In this document: positions 1 through 10,500 of the stretch, piece by piece | Layout: every line of letters starts with the position of its first letter | Numbering within the stretch: the stretch's first letter is position 1 | Assembly (NCBI RefSeq): GCF_037975245.1 | Contig: NC_092567.1 | Span: 18,668,876-18,732,875, forward strand | Length of the DNA stretch: 64,000 bases | Reading direction: 5' to 3' | Origin: Apostichopus japonicus | Taxonomy: Eukaryota > Echinodermata > Holothuroidea > Aspidochirotida > Stichopodidae | Program-made: the position numbers and the translations under genes | Notes under the pieces: generated by a model | What the model was told of the DNA's origin: nothing | Databases searched by the model: none | What the model saw: only the letters and a program-made list of their open reading frames with translations

Positions 1-1128
1 CAAATACAAGTTGTCAACGTGAAGTCCCTTCTACGCTTCCGTACAGTATACATTTCGACTGTGACACTATATATGAAATGTTGGCTTTTCTTTCTCATGT
101 TCGTTTCCGGTCTGTCTACTGCCGAGGTCAAGTCGGTGACCTCCACACAATCTGTATGTAGCTCTCTGTTTGTGATTAGTTAAGAAACATTCGTAACGAC
201 ACCCAGATGATTCATTACTTTGTAGCATTAGTTATAATCCTTGCGAACGTGCAATAGGAAGTCTTCTGGGCCAATGAGATGCACGTCCCTGGCAAAAAGG
301 TCCATGAATGTTCGACCCCGAAGGAAATTGCGTTTAAACCATTTTCGTTTTGTTTTGGATTTGTCACTTGAACTCTGATCAACGAGGCACATCCAGTATC
401 TTCCCTTAATCATTTTATTCATTTTGATGTTCATATTCAAAATGATGATATATTGTGTTGAGTAATTTTCAACTGGCTATTGGTTGCATCCTATACTGCA
501 CATATACCGGTACATGCTATATATGTTTGTACTGTACACAATGGATTTTCTTGATGTTATATCTGCCATTGGAGGAGGGGGAGCGAGGGGGGATTCCATT
601 GAATTTATTCTCGGGAAGGGCTTAAGCCCGCACCCCCAAAAGTACACGTGGTCGCGCGATTGGGATCTATATATAAAGTGAAAAAGGTCCCTGTATGGCA
701 CATCCATGATAGATCTCATCGAATTAGTTTCAACAATCATAGTAATTTGACATTTGCTCCAAAATAAGCGAAATCTCTTTCCTGGTAAATTTCTCATCTC
801 TAATCTTTATGATCTAAACTTCCTTAAACGACCTCATAGAATTTACATAGAAACCATTAACATTACAAAACTCTGTCTGTTTCCGTTACACGTTTACATA
901 ACCCTCACATAGATGTCTGAAGTAAGGTCGATCCATGACATAATTACTACTGTTGAGGCATCACGATCATTTCCTGCATACATCTGTTTGCACTCACAGA
1001 ATATAGGCTATATGCATGTGATTGTAGTCAAATACATAATTACATACATATACCCATACATATATGATGATTATAAACACATGGGCAAGCCAGTAGCCAG
1101 GAGGTAGAGTTGGAGGGGCACCAACAAT
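1..1128. other. No gene recognised
   Basis: I see no exon with family similarity on either strand. The open frames here are short and lack convincing splice context. The sequence is AT-rich with short TA runs. The stretch ends where a TTAA-flanked MITE begins at 1129. Confidence 0.5.
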
Positions 1129-1502
1129 TTAAAGAGTGTGAAGAATCGCGCAAAAAGAAACGTTTAATGCCGGTAATCGGACCTAGTTTCAAAAAAGGTG
1201 TAACAGAAGTAGTATACACCATCATCGATCCCAGAAAGTACACACACACAGCTTGCTACCGTCTGTAATTAGACACTAGTGTACAGTCAATACATACAGC
1301 TGCGGTCAATACCCACAGCACAGTATACAAAGTATACAGCGATGGACATCTCAGGTCCAGCTAAAGATAACAATTACGGTTTCACGTTTCATTACTGTCT
1401 GCATTTTGTAGCGACACGAACAAAACGTCACTTGCAAGCAACAGAAAGTTAACTATTTCAGATGGCCGCACGCGGTTTGGGGCGAGTCTTCAATGCCTTT
1501 AA
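1129..1502 (+). mobile_element. TTAA-flanked MITE, copy 1
   Basis: This is one of four related copies of about 350-375 bp in the window (others at 31992-32337, 33103-33473 and 58227-58589). Each is bounded by TTAA on both sides. Inside, the ends form an imperfect inverted repeat: the left end reads AGAGTGTGAAGAATCGCGC, and the reverse complement of the right end reads AGGCATTGAAGACTCGCC. TTAA target duplication is typical of piggyBac-type transposons, so this may be a non-autonomous piggyBac derivative. That family call is inference, and no transposase is encoded. Confidence 0.75.
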
Positions 1503-3629
1503 GGAGGGGCACAATTAAAACTCGTGTCTTGTAACTTGTTAAGTTTTCTGTACACAGAGTGGTGGTACAAATTGGGGAGGGAAAGGATTGGCACCCTGTG
1601 TCCCATACTGGCTAAAATGTTGCTGGTGCAACCTCTACCAATTGCCCACCTAAATTTTTAATTAACATTGGGTCTCTCCTTTCCTTAACCATCCTTTTTG
1701 GCTCAACGAAAGTTAACGTGAGCTTCCGTGAGTTTTATCGCATTCTTATAAAACAACACCGTCCTTCTTTTCTCTCGTCCCTTTCCTGTCTCAACACCCC
1801 AGTCCCCCAGCCCCCCCCCCTCGCCCACCTTCTCCTCTCCATGTGAGGTATACGCTACTCAGTCTCGATGCAGTCACTTCATACCGGTGTTCAACTTAAA
1901 AACTATATATATATCCTTACAATCATTTCTCGCGCAGTGTCCGTTCACTAACGTCATACTTTGTCCATACCACAGTTCTCCTGACCACTGGATATGTACA
2001 AAGAACTTCCGAGAACAGTGATAAACGGTACCATACGTGGATCGGGGTAGTTGTTAAGCTGCAGTGCGCTGCTATTTACACCAACGCCCTGTGTATATTG
2101 AGCATAGTACCTCCATGTATCATCGGAGAGCTACCATTTTAGCACACACACACACGCGTACATACACGCAGATACATACTATTTATATACCGGAAAGACA
2201 TATACCACCATGTGGGTCAATGGTTACTACTTAGTGCTTGTTACCAGGGAGGTTTACCTCTTTGGAATAACCTGAAAAGGTCAAGTCTGCGAATGTTTTT
2301 ACTACCTTATGGCGTTATGTTACTTTGTAAACTCCTTCAAAAAGCATCATGTCAGCGTAAAACCCTGACAAAATGGGGATTAAAGAGTTAGCATAACATG
2401 TCCCTTTGTACTCCATGCCTATATCGTGGCAGACAACTTCTCGATACCCCGTTATAAATGAGATGACTGTGCAACAAGGTTCTTTCACCGCATAAATTAC
2501 GTAATTCTCGTGACGTCAACAATTTACAATTAGTATAGTAATTGAAGAGAATACTTACCTACTAATAACTACAGCGACCGAAAGAAAGAAAGAATTTCAT
2601 CCCATTATCGTGGTAGAAGTTAACGGTGAAATCGCGTCCAGTCCAGTTGTTAATGTTAATGGGGTATTGGTAACAACTCAACGTTATTGTTTCTAGCTGT
2701 ATCACTACCGTTATCGCAAAACTAGTAAAACGAGCATTCACGTGTATACGGATGTATGGAGTTGTCCGGGTTCGTTCGTTGACAGTTTACTTCCTCAGCG
2801 GTTAGGTTATTACTTGTTGACTCAGCAGGGTACCCACCGGACGTGGCGTTTATAGATTTGGAAATGTGTGGCGCGATTCCATGTTTTGAAGGTGGCGGGA
2901 AGAGAAAGTTTGCTCTGTCACTGGTTAGCTTTCCCCTGCTCGGTATCTATACTGCAATGTCTACTCTTGTCAAAGTCTCCAAGTAGTTAGAAAGTATATG
3001 ATAATGGGGGAAGACCGGAAGAGGCTTGCAGAAATTAAGATACAATCGAGACCGAAATGAAAAGGGGAATAAACTAGATGTAAACATCTAAGTCTTTTGA
3101 AGATCTGAAGAGATGACTTCACTGTCGAATTTGAACAAACTATGATAAACATTGTACGTTATTACCCGCACTGTTGGCATTCACCTTGAACATTTGAAAT
3201 ACGACCTAGGTGGAAGTGAAAGATTTCTCAAAGGTTTCATATTGTCACAATGACAACACACTTTTATAAAATGACACCCCCCTCCCCCAGCCACCCCTCC
3301 CCCATGTGCGGTCAAAATATCAAAACATTCTGTACAGATACAGTAGCCCTTTTCAACAATAATGATTATTTGTTCAGTTAATTTGTCAACAATTTGCGAC
3401 AAAATGACAAAATTCTCTGAGTCAAATATAAGTGCATGAGGAAATTAACCGTTTCGCTGTAACAATGACAAAATTATCAGTTATTGCTATTTAGATGAAA
3501 CCAATGTAATAATTTGAGACAAAATTATATCGCATGTTGAAATTGTGTCCCTGTATGTTGAAATCGTGTCCCTGTGCCCACACCCCGCCTCCCCTCCCCG
3601 CTCAACCAATCTCTCCCCTGCACCAAAGT
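1503..3629. other. No gene recognised
   Basis: This 2.1 kb contains C-rich tracts near 1800-1830 and 3280-3300 and short A/T runs. Open frames of up to 75 codons occur, but none resembles a known protein or shows paired splice signals. It may be intergenic sequence. Confidence 0.45.
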
Positions 3630-3994
3630 CAGGGGTGGGCAACCTTTTTTAATGAATGGGCCAGATATAAGGAGTGGAAAATTGACAGGGCCGCAGCTAA
3701 CCAACGACCTGCTGTTGATTTCAATCCTTTGATTCCGAGGACTTTCAAGCAATAGGTGTGTGTACTTAATCTGTAATCACAAAACATAATGTCATTACAG
3801 CACAGTTGATAATTAATGGGGATAATAGGCCTAACTGACAGCATCATTAGTGCCGATAAATTCTAAGCAGCTAGCTCGTTTTTTGTGATGATGTAAAATA
3901 GATTGATTTTTTTTTCTTAAGACATCTCACGGGCCGCAAAACAAATCACTGACGGGCCGCATGTGGCCCGCGGGCCGTAGGTTGCCCACCCCAG
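3630..3994. mobile_element. Non-autonomous hAT-like element (MITE)
   Basis: The element starts CAGGGGTGGGCAACCT and ends with the near-complement AGGTTGCCCACCCCAG. It is flanked by an 8-bp duplication with one mismatch (ACCAAAGT at 3622-3629, ACCTAAGT at 3995-4002). Termini of the CAGGGGTGGGCAAC kind plus an 8-bp duplication are typical of hAT transposons. The interior is rich in GGGCCGC and has no transposase frame. Confidence 0.8.
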
Positions 3995-4453
3995 ACCTAA
4001 GTCGATTGTTGCTCATCGGCTGAGCATCTTTGTAATAGGTTTTTTTTTAGTTTGGAAAAGATCACAATAGTCTATAATCTGCATCCAGATAGTTTTATAG
4101 AACTCGTTTTTTTTTCGTTACGAAAATGAAGTGACAGACCGCCATCTAGTAGCTAATTGATATGCAACAGTTGTCAACAAAGATCATCATATTGTGACCA
4201 TTGTCTTAGTTTCACTTTTCCGTGTTTGTTTAATTATATAAGTATATTGGAATGCTTAAGCATGTGTTAGAATTGTTTTCAGTCAAACTAATCTATCATA
4301 ATGATTAATCTGTTATAAACTAGAAAGCAATAGGCCTATTCTGCGAAAAAAATTACAGTTGTTATGGGTTTGCTGACTAGGGCGACGGTAGCTCTGTTGT
4401 GGAGAATACAAACTGCACTAAAATACACACACTACGAATAATGTGCACTTACG
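3995..4453. other. No gene recognised
   Basis: Short T-runs and AT-rich sequence. I see no exon, RNA gene or repeat boundary between the hAT-like element and the palindromic element that follows. Confidence 0.45.
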
Positions 4454-4619
4454 TATATGGCAAGCCATATGTGCAATAATTCGATAAACCGAGTTTATCG
4501 CCGTTAACTCTGTTTTTCGATCGATAAACTAAGTTTATCGCGGAAAAACACGGTTATCCAGTCGATAAACGGCGATAAACTCGGTTTATCGAATTATTGC
4601 ACATGTGGCTTGCCATATA
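4454..4619. mobile_element. 166-bp palindromic foldback element
   Basis: The left arm from 4454 (TATATGGCAAGCC, then GATAAACCGAGTTTATCGCCG) is matched in reverse complement by the right arm ending at 4619. The arms are about 50 nt with few mismatches. The middle holds further GATAAAC/GTTTATC half-palindromes, so nearly the whole sequence can fold into one hairpin. TA at both borders would fit a mariner-type MITE, but that is inference. Confidence 0.7.
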
Positions 4620-5724
4620 TATATACATACGTGTAAAGTGTACATGTATACATGTAAGATGTAGTTGTACACTTAATCGCGCATGATCATATACAGGCTA
4701 ACATTTTAACATACAGTACGACCGTAAGGCGAGTTTGCCGAGAGTGAATGTGGCTGCTATGGGGATAAACAGTGGTTCCGATAACTGAAAGAATAAAGAA
4801 TGTCAATGCGAGAGGCGGTAAAATTGTTTCAAAAGATTTGGCAATAGAAATGTATACCAGTTGGTCAAGTCGATGAATTCCTCATCGTTTGATACATATA
4901 CCTTAGACGGTGCTTACGTTGCCTTGCCTATCAGTAATACGTAGCTATATATACCTAACGTTAGGTTCAGTAGAGCACAATGATGGTGGTCAACATATAT
5001 ATTAGTGCGATAAAATTGTTTAAAATGAGCAGCTTGAAGTTGTAAATTAAGTTGAACACGAAATGAAAAATAGTTAGGAATAGCCAAGTGTGCCTGATTG
5101 TGTGGAGATCGTATTGGGATAAGCAATGGTTATGTGCATAAAACATAGTGTATGTAAACACATGAAACTAACCCCCCCCCGCACCTCCCGCCCCCTCCGC
5201 CCCCCCCGCACGCGAATGGAATGTCTTAGCTATGATGAAAGAGTTTGTATCGTAGAATCGTGATGTACATATTGCGCAATGTTTAATGCGACAAGCTACA
5301 CAAAACGTTTCCATATGATGCTCGAGCCCTTTGACGTCTAAATTGTAATTTTTTGCTGGGATGTCGACTTCAATGACCACACCCACTTTTTTACAAAATT
5401 CTCTGTGTAACATATTGTACTGCAACCTGCAGTTTAGACCAACCACTGCCAGTCATACCTGGAGGTTACATACTTACCCTGACCCCAGCCACCATCCTAG
5501 CCTATCTATGCCCATATATGGATTTAAGAGTAAATGAGCTTATGTAACAGATTGTTCTACTATAGTACTATATACACATTATGACTATTGAATACAGAGC
5601 CTCAACAACTGGAATAACCTGTCTTGTGTTATTATTACATTATAGTTATTTATTAATTATCTAACAAGTTTACACTCTGGGCCGCCTATAATGTACGTAT
5701 CGTAATGTTGGTATCTACCTTATC
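4620..5724. other. No gene recognised
   Basis: This stretch holds a C-rich tract at about 5170-5212 and otherwise AT-rich sequence, ending in a TA run near 5730. The 92-codon minus frame at 5168-5446 owes its end to the C-rich tract and has no family resemblance. I see no gene here. Confidence 0.45.
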
Positions 5725-6389
5725 TTGTAAATATATATATATATATATATATATATTTGATCGACAAGGTTGTTTGTTTTTTTTAGAGCAAGTGTCTATA
5801 TCATATTACCAGGTACGAAGTTCACAATGACATTGTACTTAATACCGACACAAGAAAGCTGTGTCACGCTGTACCGACCAAACAGGTGTTCCATTCACAT
5901 ACTTTATCTCAAATTGTTTGACTTTGTAATATGATGATCATCAAATCCCCCCCCCCCCCCCAACACACACAGTTGCTAATACCGTGCGCACCCATCCTAT
6001 CTTTGCTGAAATCATTTTCAGTACTATACATATATGCGTATTTCGGCTACTAGGTATTCTCTTTCTCAAAGGAATTCTTGGAAATGTGATTATTCGAGTG
6101 TTGGCGTTCCTTCAGGAGTATTTAAAGATGATGCTTTAATTGTTTATTGATACAATTCTTGCACTCCAATTTTGGGTAAACATATTTTGTAACACAGCAT
6201 TATGCAGACTTTACGTGAGCAAAAACACTGCTTTAATTCATTCGGATTGATATTATTCATCACAACTTAGAGACATATAAACTGGCTAAGGTTATTCGTA
6301 AAAGGGAAATGGATTGGTAAATGGCTGGAATAATTTTGCTGTACACGTTGAATGTGCGTCTGGCATTTGCGATTGAATGTTCACATTGA

Positions 6390-6914
6390 ACATGCGACTG
6401 AATGTTCTGCTGAATGTGCGAAGCTAGGTTCATATCTGTTGAAAGTTTTTAAACTCTCGCGGTAACTGTAGTGTAAGTCGATGCAATCTCTTCTTGTTTC
6501 CTTGATAAAATAAAATGAATAAATTTCTTTTTATTCATTTCTATACTTTGAAGACAACTTAACCAACTTTCGCGTAGTTGCTTAATAGGTGACAGACACA
6601 ATTCAGCAATGGAATTAGCCACTTGAACGTTTTGGTACTGAAAACATTGCTACCATGGCATACTCTGTTTACAGTAGTGTTATCGTAGACTATGTCTATA
6701 ACGTAGGCGAAAGTTATCAGGTTATCATAGTCTAGCCTAAGTAACGTTAGGCTACTCGCGTTGCACGTAGTCACAATCACATGCGGTCAACTGATCATCT
6801 CACAGCCATTATATTGTATTGTATTTTTTGAGGACTAACATTGTTTCTATAACTATACAAGGACAATGCCTCCAATTGTATTATAATGTATCGTGAAATT
6901 TGGTGGTAGTTCAA
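6390..6914 (+). pseudogene. Broken copy of IPK 5' region and exon 1
   Basis: This sequence matches the upstream region and exon 1 of the isopentenyl phosphate kinase gene (27380-27720). The start codon lies at 6866-6868. The frame then reads MPPIVL, a stop codon (TAA), and after it CIVKFGGSSI, whereas the intact gene reads MPPIELECIVKFGGSSI. The copy stops abruptly at about 6914, where a LINE-like tail begins. The nonsense codon and the truncation make it a pseudogene fragment. Retained upstream homology shows it came from DNA duplication, not from a processed mRNA. Confidence 0.85.
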
Positions 6915-6990
6915 TTAGTTTAGTTTAGTACAAAATAAAAGATCAGGAGGAACAATCAAGTCCCCATCAAGAACCCAATGGGTGAGAAAA
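6915..6990 (-). mobile_element. LINE 3'-end fragment
   Basis: The sequence TTTAGTTTAGTAC, then CAAGTCCCCATCAAG, is shared with the LINE remnant at 60061-60420. There the same end lies downstream of a degraded reverse-transcriptase C-terminal reading frame on the minus strand. This piece is therefore a short 3' tail in minus orientation. It truncates the duplicated IPK exon. Confidence 0.55.
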
Positions 6991-7453
6991 AACAAGAGTT
7001 TAATCTAGAAAATGTGATATTTATCATTATACAATCCGACGTTTTATGTCGAACTTTCCACATTTTATGTCAAAAATTCCTCTATATATCTCGAAATATA
7101 AAAGTTTTATCATAAAAATGTTTTCCATCCCATCTGGGGCATTATTCCATTTAAACTACGACTTTATATAAGACAAAACGTTCGATGTTTTGCTTCGAAA
7201 TTAGGCGTAACACATCAGACTGAAATACGATTTGTCTAAGGGTAATAAAACTAGCAAAATATAAACAAAATATGATATTAAGAAGAAAATATACAGAATA
7301 CGATAATTCTCAATACTTAATTATATTCTCGATGAGCTAAACGTTTGACATTTAACGATTTTTAATTAAAACATGAAACATATATACTTTTTAGTTTTAT
7401 AACATTTTAAGATTATGTATTAATTTAGGGTGATTTTCTTATGATCGATTTGC

Positions 7454-7459
7454 TTTATT
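7454..7459 (-). terminator. Poly(A) signal, lysozyme A
   Basis: AATAAA on the minus strand about 70 bp past the stop codon of lysozyme A. The same hexamer is at the same place after lysozyme B. Confidence 0.6.
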
Positions 7460-7525
7460 ACTGGAGATTCGTGACCTTTACTTTAAGGGTTTTTCTTTCC
7501 TTAAAGCATAATTTCTTCACATCTA

Positions 7526-10500
7526 TCACAGACAAGCGGAGACCTTGCTCCAATAGCCATCGGTTGACGAGTAGAGGTAACCGTTAGGTCCTCCGTTATG
7601 AATACGGGCGAACTCTTCGCAACCAGGAGTGTAGCCAATCCTGGAGGATGTTGCGTAACGGGACATGTATGCTTGTACTGTCCTTTCAGCGCACGCCTGC
7701 TCCGTGGTACAAGATACCCAGTCTAGAGAATTTCATGAAAAAACAAAGAAGGAAAAACAAAATATTTCTTATAGGCTATCTTTAACACTTTATTAAATGT
7801 GTAAAAGCGAGTTTTGATTAATTCTCAAATGCCTATAGGAGATTAAACTTTGTAAGTTTGGATAATCCCTTTTTGTAGCATCAGTGGTGGATCGAGTATA
7901 TCTGTGGCGATATACCTAGGAGCGATAGGTCCAGGTCGGGGTCCTTAATTGGTTTTTGGCAATTGGAAATTAGCTTATGGGCATCCGTAGATAATATAGC
8001 AAACCAACGAACAGATTGCTGTTGAAGCGACACTCCGTATATATACATGTGAATAAAGTTGCAACATATTGCTTGTACGTATAACGGGTAATGTAAGATA
8101 AGGCTCGTTTAACACAACAGCGTGTAAGTTTGGATAATCCCTATTCGTAGCACCAGTGTCGGATCGAGTATATCTGTGGCGATATACCCAGGAGCGTTGG
8201 GCCCAGGTCGGTCCTCCAGGACAATTATGTCACCTTGTCCCCTTTTATGCAGTCTTCATTTTCCTTTAATTATGTAATAATAAGAAAACAATATTATTTA
8301 TCCTATTTTGACTCGTGCCCGTTGCTTTGTCTCCTATACCCCTCTCCCTCCCCTTTTCGCTTCTCGTCGGGCATGTACTCTACTCACCTGCACCCAAGTT
8401 GTTACTCATCATTGTAGCATCAATGTAGTAGGGCTCTTTGATTTGGAAAGGACCACAAGAGTAGGAGTTAACATCCCATCTGCATCCAATGTTTGCGTTG
8501 CAATTACTTTCGACCGCACAGATGCAGGCCATGCAATCGCTTGGTACTGGACCTAGTGTGTCACAACGTGAGACAGTTTATTATTAAGTTACTGATATAG
8601 GGCCCGTGTGCAGGTTGCGACAGAACCGCCTAATAAACGGGACTAACATAAACAAATTATATAAAGGAAATAAATTTGTTTGCGTATAAAGACCCTTTAC
8701 TATATATGTCAGGGGTCATTTGGTCAATGGAAGGGCGTCGTACGACGTTGAATGAAATACGTTGTGGCTAAAACATTTAGGTTGTGGAATGAATTTACGT
8801 TCTTAAAAATTGTTTTGAACTGCAATAGCGAAAAATATTTCAAGCCTATTGTTAACAGTATTTGTTAACAGTTGACTATACATATTATTCATTACAAGAC
8901 GGCACTGATATAGGGTTAATTAAGAAAATAAATGAAAAAATTCTAGGAAGCACAATATCTCTTTAATTGTTTCTTTCTGTTCAAGAATATAAATTTTAAA
9001 TATTTGTTTACATTTGAAAACATTTCATGAGTAGTATAGAGGGCCCCGGATTGCACCGGTGCAATCCCAATTTTGGATGTATCTTGATTGTCATAAGAGA
9101 TGTACCCCCTCAGATGGCACCCGTGCAATCCCAACTTGTGATGTATCCCCGGAAAGATGTAGCCATTATGATGGCACCCGTACAATCCCAACTTGTGATT
9201 GTACCCCCGGTAAGATGTAGCAACTATATGATCGCACACAGTACAATCCCAATGTGTTATCGACTGAGATTGCCTGTCACTGAGATGTATCCATCAATGA
9301 TCACACACACAGTACAATCCCAATTTGTTATCAGTTGAGATTTTCTGTCACTGAGATGTAGCCATCAATGATCACACCCGTGCAACCTACTTTGTAACGG
9401 ACCCAAATTCCCGATAACTGAGATGTAGCCACCAATGATCGCACCCGTGCAATCCCAATTTTTTATCAGTTGAGATTTTCTGTCACTGAGATGTAGCCAT
9501 CAATGATCTCACCCGTGCAATCCTACTTTGTAACGTGCCCAGGTTCCCTGTAACTGAGATGTAGCCACCAAAGATCGCCCACAGTCCTAGGTCATTCCCG
9601 ACCATGATTGGATTTACGATGATATCTATTGATATATGTATATATGTACTGGTCGCCCACCAGTACGGTACCTATATGAGGTCGCATGATAGTATCTTAA
9701 GCAGGTTTATTTGAAATCATATTCTTGATAGTTTTCAGCAATGAGACAGGGAAGAAATTCGTAATTCGAGAGGTAAATTAGTATAGGCCCACAGTTTTGG
9801 TATATTAATTGAATATTATATTTGGATATCCGAATCGTCAATAAACTATAATATAGCTACTGATATATATTCGTGAAGTGAACGAATGTGAAATTCTTTG
9901 TCTCCTATAACTCAGTCAACGCGTGTGGGGGTTTTAACGTTTTAAGAACGAGCAACATTTTCCCATTATATTCCATGAACCAGCATATTATTGGAAACTT
10001 TTTAGCGATATTCTAGTAAGATTAATTGAGGGGGAGGAAGAAGGTCTAAGTGTTTAAATTGATTAAAGGCAATATGCCATGCTGTTGAACAAAGCCTGCG
10101 TGAAATTTCCACGTACAGAATGGTCACTTGAATACCGGTAACGAATAAAAGGGGGGAAAATGACCAGAATGTTTCCTCTTTAATCCTAGTTCCTTTAGTG
10201 ATAATCTAAAGCGCAGGCATTGGCTATTGCATTAAAACGATCGGCATACTTATTTTAGGTCGCTGAATTTGTATCTGTATGTTTAATGGTACTCGATAAC
10301 ATGGATAACGAATAAGCCCTCGCTCATTAAGAAAATAATAATTATGCCTGGTAGGTGGATGTCTAATTGTAATACCCTTTGTGTTCATGATCACAACGAG
10401 ACCAGCGTATATTTAGTATCCTGGACACGCCTTATGTATAACAAAGAGTTCGTTAGTTTATGAACTGAAAGAGATTGATCAAATTCAACGGCTATTTTGA

